Origin: Acidiphilium iwatense
GTDB lineage: Bacteria; Pseudomonadota; Alphaproteobacteria; Acetobacterales; Acetobacteraceae
Assembly (NCBI RefSeq): GCF_021556475.1
Contig: NZ_JAKGBZ010000010.1
Span: forward strand, 1 to 64,000
Length of the DNA: 64,000 nucleotides
Reading direction: 5' to 3'
Of this stretch, positions 27,004 through 34,904 are shown one piece after another (the stretch's first letter is position 1; every line of letters starts with the position of its first letter). A model generated the notes under the pieces. It was not told where the DNA came from and did no database searches. It worked only from the letters and a program-made list of their open reading frames with translations. Position numbers and translations under genes: made by a program.

Positions 27004-27411
27004 TTACATTCGTGCTGGTTGTTGATAAGTCCAGACGTGATGGGCAATGAAGGTCATTAGCGGCACTATTAATAATATGGCAATGATTCCGATCCAATAG
27101 CCGAAGCCCATCGTGATCGCGTTTTTTAAGATCGCTGATGAGATGGCCGATCCAAGGATCGTTACCGTCGCGAATTTCATCAGATTGGCTGGGCTCGGCT
27201 TTTCCGAGAAGCTCCAGAGCGTGTTGACCAGGTAGGAAAATACGCTGGCAATGATGAAAGCGACGATGCTTGAGACGATGACCTCCAACGCGAGTATTTT
27301 GATCATCGTGTAAGACAGGCCGACATAGATCGCCGTCGAGGTGATGCCTGTCACCCCGAACTTCATCACGCGCGACACCAATTGGCGGATTTCGCTGACG
27401 TTGGTCACCAC
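27004..27411 (-). CDS. GtrA family membrane protein
   Basis: A protein of about 135 residues with four membrane helices and the GtrA pattern: FGVTGITSTAIYVGLSYTM at the start, SYLVNTLWSFSEKPSP in the middle and FIAHHVWTYQQ at the end. GtrA proteins are thought to flip polyprenyl-phosphate-linked sugars across the inner membrane. I chose a GTG start around 27411, 5 bases after the methyltransferase stop; an in-frame ATG at 27471 would overlap that gene by 56 bases. The usual partner, a GtrB-type dolichol-phosphate sugar transferase, is absent. The codon use is more AT-rich than in the flanks. Confidence 0.85.
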   Translation of the reverse strand: MVTNVSEIRQLVSRVMKFGVTGITSTAIYVGLSYTMIKILALEVIVSSIVAFIIASVFSYLVNTLWSFSEKPSPANLMKFATVTILGSAISSAILKNAITMGFGYWIGIIAILLIVPLMTFIAHHVWTYQQPARM

Positions 27412-27415
27412 GGAC

Positions 27416-28147
27416 TCACGCGCTCGCGACGCAGAGCAGGGACAGCCCAAACGGTAGCCCGGTCCGTTCAAGCAGATGACGTTCTGATGCGAAGATCGTC
27501 CGCATGATCCGATTGATCAGGGCGGGCGGGATGTTCGTCCCGGTCGCGCTCTGCGCTCCGCGCAGCTTGTCGAAGCTCCGCACTAGGGCGGCCGCCGGGA
27601 ACAGCCACATATTGAAATATGTGGCGCGGTCGAGGCGCAGTCCCGCTGATTGGACCACATCGATTAATCTGATCTTTGAATAGCGTCGGTGGTGATGGAG
27701 AAATTCATCGTGTCGGCTCCACATCCACTGATAGGCCGGCACGGAGATGATCAGGCGGCCGCCAGGCTTGACCAGACAAGCCACGGCGCGGAGCGTGCCA
27801 AGATCGTCGTCGATATGTTCGAGCACATCGAACAGGCAGATCAGATCAAATTGGCGCCCGAAATCCGGCACTGCGGAGGGTAAGGTGCCGGCGCGAATTT
27901 CGAACGCTCCGCCGGTCTTTTTTATGGCCAAATCGCGCGCGACTTCAGAGATTTCGATCCCGCATACGGTTCCGAAGTCCGACAGCATGGGCAGATTACC
28001 CCCCGTGCCACAGCCGATCTCAAGGATCTGAGCGTGGCGCGGTAGGTCGAGCGCCTTCAACTGATCGGAAAGGATGTCTCGGCGAGCCGCAAACCACCAA
28101 TGGCGTTCTTCAAGTTCCGCCATGTCGAGGTATGCTTTGGTTTCCAT
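27416..28147 (-). CDS. Class I SAM-dependent methyltransferase
   Basis: A 243-residue methyltransferase. Motif I is ILEIGCGTGGNL (about 40-51), motif II EISEVARD and motif IV FDLICLFDVLEHIDDD, followed by LKPGG-like VKPGGRLIISVPAYQWMWSRHDEFLHHHRRYS. This last motif is common in methyltransferases located with GtrA and polysaccharide genes. The C-terminal segment is hydrophobic (ATYFNMWLFPAAALV), suggesting membrane contact. It is co-transcribed with gtrA. The substrate is unknown, probably a lipid-linked or surface glycan intermediate. Confidence 0.85.
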   Translation of the reverse strand: METKAYLDMAELEERHWWFAARRDILSDQLKALDLPRHAQILEIGCGTGGNLPMLSDFGTVCGIEISEVARDLAIKKTGGAFEIRAGTLPSAVPDFGRQFDLICLFDVLEHIDDDLGTLRAVACLVKPGGRLIISVPAYQWMWSRHDEFLHHHRRYSKIRLIDVVQSAGLRLDRATYFNMWLFPAAALVRSFDKLRGAQSATGTNIPPALINRIMRTIFASERHLLERTGLPFGLSLLCVASA

Positions 28148-28243
28148 TACAAAATTCCAAATTACTCAGCCGTCGGCATGTAAGACGACAAGGGCGCACG
28201 ATATTCGATTATATAGTTCACGTCTTTTGGTCCGCATGACGTT

Positions 28244-28430
28244 CTAGGGTGTGTACCCAATGGCGGCGTGAGCCGCGATTTGCGCCCCAGCCCGAAGGGA
28301 CCGGGAGCTTTTGGCCGCTGGCTATGTCGTTCGTCGCTCATGATCGGCAAGATCACCTCACTCCTCTCTCCTGGCCAGCAGCCAAAATCCCTCCGGTCGC
28401 GGCCACACCGCTATTGGGTACACACCCTAG
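28244..28430. mobile_element. MITE with 18-bp terminal inverted repeats (large form)
   Basis: CTAGGGTGTGTACCCAAT at 28244-28261 and its exact reverse complement at 28413-28430 bound a 187-bp non-coding element. The inverted repeat continues imperfectly for about 12 bases further. Taking TAGGG...CCCTA as the ends, the flanks GTTC (28241-28244 and 28430-28433) form a 4-bp target duplication; a TA or CTAG duplication is also possible. A 51-bp internally deleted relative is at 59989-60039. It fills most of the gene-free stretch 28148-28595, whose remainder shows no gene. Confidence 0.85.
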
Positions 28431-28595
28431 TTCTCACCCGCTGAGTAAGCGGCCGATCCGCTCCAGTGGTGAGGTAGTAGCAGCTTGAAGATGGCCTCGG
28501 AAGTCTGTTTGTTGTGAATCAGCCGCAAATCTACTGGCCAGAGATGCCCGGCCCGTTGTTGAAAATCGGTGCGGGCACGTTGCCCGATTTCTGAT

Positions 28596-28800
28596 TATGC
28601 GGCTTTGGTGTATTGAGCAAAATTGGCATCGAGGAGGAGCTTCGGCTTGTGTGCAGCCAGGGCCGAGCGAAGTGCTGGATGAGCCTTCAGCTTCCGAAAG
28701 AGCCCTTGGTAGCTTCCATTATGGCGGCAGCGGTCCAGCGCAGCGCCATTGCGGCGTTGCGCCAACGTTTCACATTCCGGCAGACCCGCCTGACAGTGCC
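28596..28800 (-). pseudogene. 3' remnant of a transposase gene, frameshifted (IS256-like)
   Basis: Read on the minus strand, the block gives VRRVCRNVKRWRNAAMALRW then TAAAIMEATKG in one frame, and continues as LFRKLKAHPALRSALAAHK up to a stop at 28596-28598 in another. Joined, this resembles the C-terminal tail (RWRxxxMALRWTAAxMxEAxKGFRRLKxHxxLPxLRxAL) I associate with an IS256-like transposase group. The family label is from memory and uncertain. The remnant abuts copy 2 of the 203-bp repeat exactly at 28800, so the rest of the element was lost at that junction. Confidence 0.6.
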
Positions 28801-29002
28801 CAACTGGTCAAATGGTATGCAAGATGGCATGAGGGGCTCCGCGAGGGGATGCTGCAGATCGAACGAGAGGATCGTGCGCTGCACAAAGCCCTGGATCATG
28901 CAACGAGGTCAAGAGTGGGGCGATTGTGAAGGATTCGGAAGGACCGATGAGCGATCCGGTTACGGCAACCGAGCAAGCGGCCATTGGCCAGTATCGCGGC
29001 GT
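28800..29002. repeat. 203-bp direct repeat, copy 2
   Basis: Second copy of 26667-26869. Here the plus-strand part is intact and gives the start of the split membrane-protein gene (ATG 28947), while the minus-strand part holds only the first ten codons of maoC (MPSCIPFDQL) before running into the transposase remnant. Confidence 0.92.
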
Positions 29003-30011
29003 ACGGGGCGTAGTTGAGACGGTTTTGGCTCTTTTTTTCTATCTACTTATTTCAATTATGTTATTTGGATCGCGCCTGCCATGGACCACGCATTATATCG
29101 GTGGCGGTAACGATCCAATCTCTTTCATGTGGTTCCTGCATTGGTGGCCTTTCGCGATCGCTCACGGCCTCAACCCGTTCTGGACCCGCTATGTCTGGTT
29201 TCCCCATGGTTTCGATCTCGCATGGGCGACGTCGGTTCCGACCCTTGCCGCAATCGCCGCGCCCTTCACGATTTTGGGGAATGCAACGCTGGCATTCAAT
29301 GTTATATCGGTGTCGGCTCCCGGATTAGCAGCCTGGACGACCTTTCTTCTGGCACGCTCCATTGTCAAAAATACCGGTGCGGCGCTTGTAGCAGGATTTA
29401 TCTACGGTTTTTCTTCGTATGAATTGGGCCAGTTACTTGGTCATCTTAATCTCGACGTCACGTTTCTGGTTCCCCTGATCGTTTTGCTTACCCTGCTGCG
29501 CTTTCGAGAAGAGGTGTCGCGGCGCACTTTCGTGCTTCTTACGGCCCTGGCGCTGTTTCTGGAAATCGGCATTTCAACGGAGATTGTCGCGACTTTCTGT
29601 ACTCTTGGAGCGATCGTCTGGGCGATTTTCTGGTATTTTACTCCCGATCGGGAGCGCACGGCTTTATGGCAGCTTGCGCTTGAATTTCTGGGGGCGGCGT
29701 GTATCGCCGCATTCTTGTCTTTACCTTTCATCTATTATTTGATTGTCGGCGCGGATACGGTTCCGAAGGAGATTAACTCGGTTACTTATTACTCGGCTGA
29801 CCCGCTCAATTTCGTGCTGCCAACCTATATGACCTGGCTGGGACATCGCGCTGCGGCACCGATTGTCCGGCACATGACTGCCAACTTGTCGGAGCAAGGC
29901 GCTTATCTTGGATTGCCGCTGATCGCTATTTTGATTGCATATTTATGGCGCGGCGAATTAATCCGATACAAAAAGGCTTTATTTATTTCGATTTTATTGC
30001 TTAGAGCCTGA
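28947..30011 (+). pseudogene. 5' part of a GT-C-like membrane protein gene, interrupted by an IS
   Basis: Starts at ATG 28947 after GGAAGGA and encodes about 352 native residues with some nine membrane helices, then runs three codons into the IS (ending ILLLRA). The first periplasmic loop, YIGGGNDPISFMWFLHWWP, with an acidic residue, and the later HGFDLAWATSVPTLAAIAAPF resemble GT-C-fold glycosyltransferases that use polyprenyl-phosphate sugars. I recognise no named family. Removing the IS and one TTA restores the frame to the 3' part at 30939, giving 686 residues. The native protein is therefore unlikely to be functional now. Confidence 0.85.
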
Positions 30012-30935
30012 CCGAAAAAGATAGTTGAGCGATTTCAGTGGATTGTGATTCAGTCGGTTTGCAACAACGGACGGATTCGCAATGGCCTGGACCGAAATCG
30101 CTCGCCGGCGATACTGCCGGGGCGAGCTTCGTTATGCAAGCAATCTCACCGATGCGGAATGGTCGTTGATCGAGCCGTTCATGCCAGCGCCGTCACAGCG
30201 TGGCCGACCGCGCTCGGTATCGCTGCGAGTGATCGTGGAGGCGATCCTGTACATGCTGGCGACCGGATGCCAATGGCGGCAGATCCCGAAGGAATTCGCA
30301 CCGTTCACGACGGTGCAGGGGTATTTTTACCGCTTCTGCCGCGATGGCACCCTGGAACGCATCAACCACGCCCTTATCATGATGGCCCGAGAATTGGCTG
30401 GTCGTGAACCTTCCCCTACTGCCGGGGTAATCGACAGCCAGTCGGTGAAGACGACCGAAGCCGGGGGGCCGCGCGGCTTCGATGCGGGCAAGAAGATCAA
30501 GGGGCGCAAGCGCCATATCATCACCGACACGCTGGGCCATCTGGTCGGGCTTGTCATCCACTCCGCCGATATCCAGGACCGCGATGGCGCCGTGCGGGTG
30601 CTCAGCGCCATTCGCTCGCTGTATCCGTGGCTCCGACACGTCTTCGCCGACGGCGGCTATGCCGGCCCGAAGCTGAACAGGCGCCTCGCCAAAATCGGCA
30701 ACTGGACCATGCAGATCGTCAAACGATCTGACACCGCCACAGGATTTGAACTCCTGCCCCGAAGGTGGGTGGTTGAGAGAACCTTCGCCTGGCTCGGCAG
30801 ATGCCGCCGCCTCGCCAAGGATTTCGAAGCAACCATCGCCAGCGCCACAGCGTGGCTCCTCCTTGCCCATATCCGCCTGCTCACAAGAAAAATCGCCCGC
30901 CAACGATAGCAACGCTACCATTCAGAGTCAGGCTC
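30004..30935 (+). mobile_element. IS5-family insertion sequence (IS427-like), complete
   Basis: A 932-bp element bounded by GAGCCTGAC (30004-30012) and GTCAGGCTC (30927-30935), flanked by the direct repeat TTA (30001-30003 and 30936-30938). A 3-bp target duplication fits the IS427 group of the IS5 family. It contains one transposase gene and interrupts a membrane-protein gene. Confidence 0.93.
30082..30909 (+). CDS. IS5-family transposase
   Basis: A 275-residue DDE transposase in one intact frame. An N-terminal DUF4096-like region (NLTDAEWSLIEPFMP ... RGRPRSVSLRVIVEAILYMLATGCQWRQIPKEF) is followed by catalytic blocks IDSQSVKTTE (first Asp), VFADGGYAG (second Asp) and RRWVVERTFAWLGRCRRLAKDFE (Glu). 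All three acidic residues are present, so the element may still move. Many IS427 relatives need a programmed frameshift; here none is needed. Confidence 0.94.
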   Translation: MAWTEIARRRYCRGELRYASNLTDAEWSLIEPFMPAPSQRGRPRSVSLRVIVEAILYMLATGCQWRQIPKEFAPFTTVQGYFYRFCRDGTLERINHALIMMARELAGREPSPTAGVIDSQSVKTTEAGGPRGFDAGKKIKGRKRHIITDTLGHLVGLVIHSADIQDRDGAVRVLSAIRSLYPWLRHVFADGGYAGPKLNRRLAKIGNWTMQIVKRSDTATGFELLPRRWVVERTFAWLGRCRRLAKDFEATIASATAWLLLAHIRLLTRKIARQR

Positions 30936-30938
30936 TTA

Positions 30939-31942
30939 CTGTTGCAAGTCTTGGCCCGAAGCTGCATCTCGACGGTCTGAACACCGGCATCCCACTTCCG
31001 TGGGCTGTCACTTCTTGGCTCCCGCTCATAAAATCGGCCTTGCCGATCCGATTCACCCAGTATGTTTTTCTTGCTGCGGGCATCGCCGTCGCGTGTTGGA
31101 TTACCGAAGCAAAGGCTGCCTCTCGCCTCGTTCGGCTCGTTCTTGCCTTTCTTGCCTGCGTTTTTCTGGTTCCCAACCCCAAGGCATTCGGATGGACGAA
31201 TTTTCCGCTGGCGCCGGCGTTACCGAGCAATATCGCAGCATCTGCGCTCGGGAAGCCAGCGAATATCATCGTGCTGCCGTTCGCGAATCATGGTCCGGGA
31301 ATGGCTTGGCAGCTCGATACCCGTATGGGTTTTACCCAAACGGGCGGTTATGTAGGGTTTACTCCTCGTCAGGCTTGGCGCTGGCCCGTTGTCCATGACT
31401 TCATGGACGGCGCGCCGCACGGAAACTTCGAAAACGACATCTTGGCGTTTTGTGGGACTCACCGGGTCGACTACATTCTCCTTGCACCCCAAACGCCGAA
31501 GCCGCTTGCGCAGGCTATCATGGCACTCGGATGGCCCATAATCCGCCACGACGGCACCGGGATCGTCGAAGTTCCGCCGCGCAGGAAGCTTCGCTATTTC
31601 TATGTTCAAGGGGATTATTGGCCATCCGCTCACAGTCGGTTCAGTTGGATCGGGCGATATGCCAGGATCGCAACCAGCGGCCGTTCTCTACGCCTTATCA
31701 TCAAAGGATCCGAGCGGCCCGCGTCGCTGCGGCCGGTCAGATTGACCGTAAAAATCGGAAAGAAAACGACGGTCTACGAAGTCAGCGACGCGACGCGGAT
31801 CGTTTTGACCTTGAAATCTGGATCAACCACGACGTTGAAGGCGGCAAAAATTTTCCGTCCGGTGGATGTCATACACAACAAGGATTATCGCCACCTGTCG
31901 GTGACGATCGCGCTGGAGGCGTTGCCGCACAATCCGGCCTGA
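30939..31942 (+). pseudogene. 3' part of the IS-interrupted membrane protein gene
   Basis: Continues the frame of the 5' part: after excision the junction reads ILLL-T-VASLGPKLHLDG. It encodes 333 residues: two or three further membrane helices (IRFTQYVFLAAGIAVACWI, LVRLVLAFLACVFLV), then a long soluble, probably periplasmic, region with PANIIVLPFANHGPGMAWQLDTRMGF and VDYILLAPQ. No good start codon or ribosome site lies close to the junction. Confidence 0.85.
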
Positions 31943-32027
31943 CCATCCGATTGGACGGTTTGCCCGATTGGCCATCATTCGATCCGTTGGTCTAAGCTGG
32001 CATCGGCTCGCTCCTCGAAAGGATGCT

Positions 32028-32067
32028 TCATGCGCGGTTTCGCCCGGTTTCTGCTCCTGCTGATCGT
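32028..32067. repeat. 40-bp direct repeat, copy 1 (duplicated gene start)
   Basis: Forty bases identical to 33733-33772, covering the ATG and the first 12 codons (MRGFARFLLLLI) of two otherwise unrelated genes. Copy 1 begins the 530-residue membrane protein; copy 2 begins the DUF2125 gene. Confidence 0.9.
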
Positions 32068-33622
32068 AGTCGGCATTGGCGTGACGCTTGGTTTCATCCA
32101 GAGCCTGAAGGCGATTTTTCATCTATGGGGTGCCGATTCGGATATCGCGGGCCCAGTCTTGCTCTGGCAAGGCGTCCATGCACATGGCATCGGCTTCGTG
32201 ACACTCTGGCGCTACACCCAAGATAATTGGCTCCTGTCCTTGATGCCGGCAGATTTCTTCGCTTTCCTGATCTTTGGTGATTCACCGGTGGTTCTGATTG
32301 CGAGCGGCGCCGTCTTTTTTTATCTCATGGTGCTGTTGACAGTGATCCTAATCGGGCGCGAGCGTGGTCCGGTGATTGGGGCTCTGGCTGCTATTGTTCT
32401 TCTCTTCGCTGGACAACCGGCTCTTGGTGCCAACGGATTCCTCGCTTACCCGGTCAGCCATAACGTCTCGCTGGTTTGGGGGCTGCTTGGTGTCTTACTT
32501 TCGACCCTTTGGCTCGACAGCGGACGACTCGGCTGGCTGATGATCGCCGGAATTTGCCTATTCATCGGTGCTTTGTCCGATCCCTGGACGCTTGCCGCTT
32601 TTCTCATGCCTATGGCTACTGCCACCATCATTCTGATTGTCACGGGCAATGACGAGGTGGGCCGCAAACCAATCATTGCTATCTTGGGCATCGACATATT
32701 GGCCGGTGCACTGGCGGAGACTAAACTTTTTGGCATGTTTGGCTTCCTTCCGGCGCCGTCTCACAGCATCGCGACATGGAACGAGATTGGCAAGAATCTG
32801 ATTTTGGCGTTCCGTTACGTGGCGGTGTTTATGAACTTGGTGCCAGGCTCACTGACATCCCCGTACCACCCGCCCCCGATTACATCCCTGGTGATTGATT
32901 GCGGTGTGCTTGCGCTGGTTGTGGCATTTTCATTCGCCTGTCTTACCGGAAGTTACCGTATGATGCCGATCCGTCGGCAGTTTCTTGCGCTGACAGCACT
33001 TGCATCCATGGGGATCATGTTTTCGGCGTTGCTCTTTACCGGCTTTGCAACTGCAATGGTGACTGCACGTTATTTTGCCAATTTTTTTGTCTTTGTTCCA
33101 ATCCTACTTGCCGTTATTCCTATTGAGACATCGGGCTTACGACATCTGGGCCTTAGTATTGTAACGGCAATCGGTATTGCTTCGATAGTTTCTGGCGTGG
33201 TGAGTAATCGTGTTGTCTGGACTCTAGATCCGCCACATGTATCGCTCAGAGGTATACCGGCCCTTGCCAGATTTTTGCACGCCCATGGTCTTTCTTTCGG
33301 CTACGGACCGTATTGGCCAACTCAGGCAAATGCCGTTGCCTGGGTGACCCATGGCGAAGTCACGATCCGGCCAGTGGATTTCGATGCAAATAAGCAGCAA
33401 TTTTTGCCTAAGCCCGTCCAAACCCTGGCGCGGTGGTACACGCGGGAGGGCATTCTAAACGAGCCGAAGCGAATGTTTCTCATCGTTTCCGTTGATCCTG
33501 GACAGTGTCTGCCTCAACCATCGTGTGCTGTCGCAGCGGCCAGGCAGTTCGGAATGCCAACTAAAAAGCTATATTATCACGGATTTAATGTGCTGGTATT
33601 CGATCATCCCATCATTCCCTGA
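32030..33622 (+). CDS. Polytopic membrane protein of unknown function, chimeric N-terminus
   Basis: A 530-residue protein with about 11 membrane helices and a C-terminal soluble region of about 130 residues (from LDPPHVSLRGIPALARFL). Early segments (FHLWGADSDIAGPVLLWQGVHAHGIGFVTLWRYTQDNW) resemble the first loop of GT-C glycosyltransferases, and helices follow in pairs. No named family is recognised. The first 13 residues are identical, at DNA level, to those of the downstream DUF2125 gene, so the original start was replaced or fused. It is more AT-rich than its flanks and follows the IS-split gene by 87 bases. It may act on surface glycans with gtrA and the split gene; this is inference. Confidence 0.72.
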   Translation: MRGFARFLLLLIVVGIGVTLGFIQSLKAIFHLWGADSDIAGPVLLWQGVHAHGIGFVTLWRYTQDNWLLSLMPADFFAFLIFGDSPVVLIASGAVFFYLMVLLTVILIGRERGPVIGALAAIVLLFAGQPALGANGFLAYPVSHNVSLVWGLLGVLLSTLWLDSGRLGWLMIAGICLFIGALSDPWTLAAFLMPMATATIILIVTGNDEVGRKPIIAILGIDILAGALAETKLFGMFGFLPAPSHSIATWNEIGKNLILAFRYVAVFMNLVPGSLTSPYHPPPITSLVIDCGVLALVVAFSFACLTGSYRMMPIRRQFLALTALASMGIMFSALLFTGFATAMVTARYFANFFVFVPILLAVIPIETSGLRHLGLSIVTAIGIASIVSGVVSNRVVWTLDPPHVSLRGIPALARFLHAHGLSFGYGPYWPTQANAVAWVTHGEVTIRPVDFDANKQQFLPKPVQTLARWYTREGILNEPKRMFLIVSVDPGQCLPQPSCAVAAARQFGMPTKKLYYHGFNVLVFDHPIIP

Positions 33623-33732
33623 CTTATGGACTTAGCTGGGGCGAGGGCGCTACTCCATGCCATGCTCCGGCTTCGATGCACGACTGTTCGGCAACTAGAA
33701 TCCTGCCTGCGGCAAAAGCAATGAAAGACCTC

Positions 33733-33772
33733 TCATGCGCGGTTTCGCCCGGTTTCTGCTCCTGCTGATCGT
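33733..33772. repeat. 40-bp direct repeat, copy 2
   Basis: Matches 32028-32067. This copy is in its likely native context, because the codons it supplies run smoothly into the DUF2125 signal anchor (LLLLIVVLAIAYLGAWW). Confidence 0.9.
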
Positions 33773-34898
33773 GGTGCTGGCGATCGCCTATCTTGGAGCG
33801 TGGTGGTATGCCGAGGGACGCCTCGGGGTCGCGTTCCGCCAGCAGGAAGCCGCGTTCCGCAAGGCGGGCTGGACCGTCAGCCATGGCGCGACCGCGCGCG
33901 GCGCCTCGCCGCTGGTGGCGCGGTTCTCGGTAGCCGATCTCACCTTCAGCCCGCCTGATCGGGGGATGCCGGAGCCGTCGATCACCCTGCCCAACCTCAA
34001 CCTCGACGTGCACCCGGCCTCGCCTTTCACTCTCGATCTCGGACTGCCCTTGTCCTGGCACATGGCGATGCCGTCCGGGCCGGCCTTCACCATCCAGTTC
34101 GCCACCCTGCATGATCGCTACCGCTTCGACCCGAATGCCCTGCTCGACCATGCGCCCGACCCGCTGCGTGCCGTCGAAGCCTCCTTCATCGACATGCGGG
34201 TCGACAGCGCGGACACCAATTTCACCCTGGTCAGCATCAAGTCGCTCACCGCTCGCGGCACCCGCAATCCGGCAGCGGGCAAAAACGCGACCGCGATCAC
34301 GATTCATGAGAAAATCACCGGCTTTGCCCTGTCGCCGATTTTCGTGACCCTCGGCCATCTGCCGTTCGCCGGCAAAATCAAATCGTTGATTTTCGATCTC
34401 GACCTGTCGGGGCCGTCAATGCCGGCATTGTCCCATTTCGGCCAGCTTCCGTTGGCCCCGTCGCCGGACGGCAGCGGGGTCAACCCGATGCAACCCTTGC
34501 AAGCCATGTGGCGGAAATTCGGGCCGGAAATCCATGACTGGGCGAAGGCAGGCGGCCATGGACGCTACGCAATCGCCCTGGTGCTCGGCCCGCTCGACGC
34601 CCACGCGCACGGCAATTTCGGCTTCGACAAGGCGGTTCAGCCGGTGAGCCGATCAACCCTGACCGCCGACGGCCTGGGCGAATTTCTCGGCGACATCGCC
34701 AGCGCCTACCCCGCCGCCGTCGGCGCGATCAGCACCCTGACCACCGAAACCGCGCCCTACATGACCAAAGGACCCAAGGGTAGCCAGCGCCTCAAGGCCG
34801 ATCTCGCACTCGCGGACGGTGTGCTGACCGCGAACGGCAGGAAAACCGCGAACGTCCCGAAGCTCGTCTGGCCGAGATCGGCCCCGGCAGCGCATTGA
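33735..34898 (+). CDS. DUF2125 domain protein
   Basis: A 387-residue protein with an N-terminal membrane anchor or signal (about 5-22) and a long beta-rich exported region. The pattern FRKAGWTVSHGATARGASPLVARFSVADLTFSPP, then LNLDVHPASPFTLDLGLPLSWHMAMP, is the alphaproteobacterial DUF2125 family (function unknown, periplasmic or inner-membrane attached). Translation begins at 33735. The MFS exporter gene starts 6 bases after its stop, so they form one unit. Confidence 0.85.
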   Translation: MRGFARFLLLLIVVLAIAYLGAWWYAEGRLGVAFRQQEAAFRKAGWTVSHGATARGASPLVARFSVADLTFSPPDRGMPEPSITLPNLNLDVHPASPFTLDLGLPLSWHMAMPSGPAFTIQFATLHDRYRFDPNALLDHAPDPLRAVEASFIDMRVDSADTNFTLVSIKSLTARGTRNPAAGKNATAITIHEKITGFALSPIFVTLGHLPFAGKIKSLIFDLDLSGPSMPALSHFGQLPLAPSPDGSGVNPMQPLQAMWRKFGPEIHDWAKAGGHGRYAIALVLGPLDAHAHGNFGFDKAVQPVSRSTLTADGLGEFLGDIASAYPAAVGAISTLTTETAPYMTKGPKGSQRLKADLALADGVLTANGRKTANVPKLVWPRSAPAAH

Positions 34899-34904
34899 GC
34901 GCCG

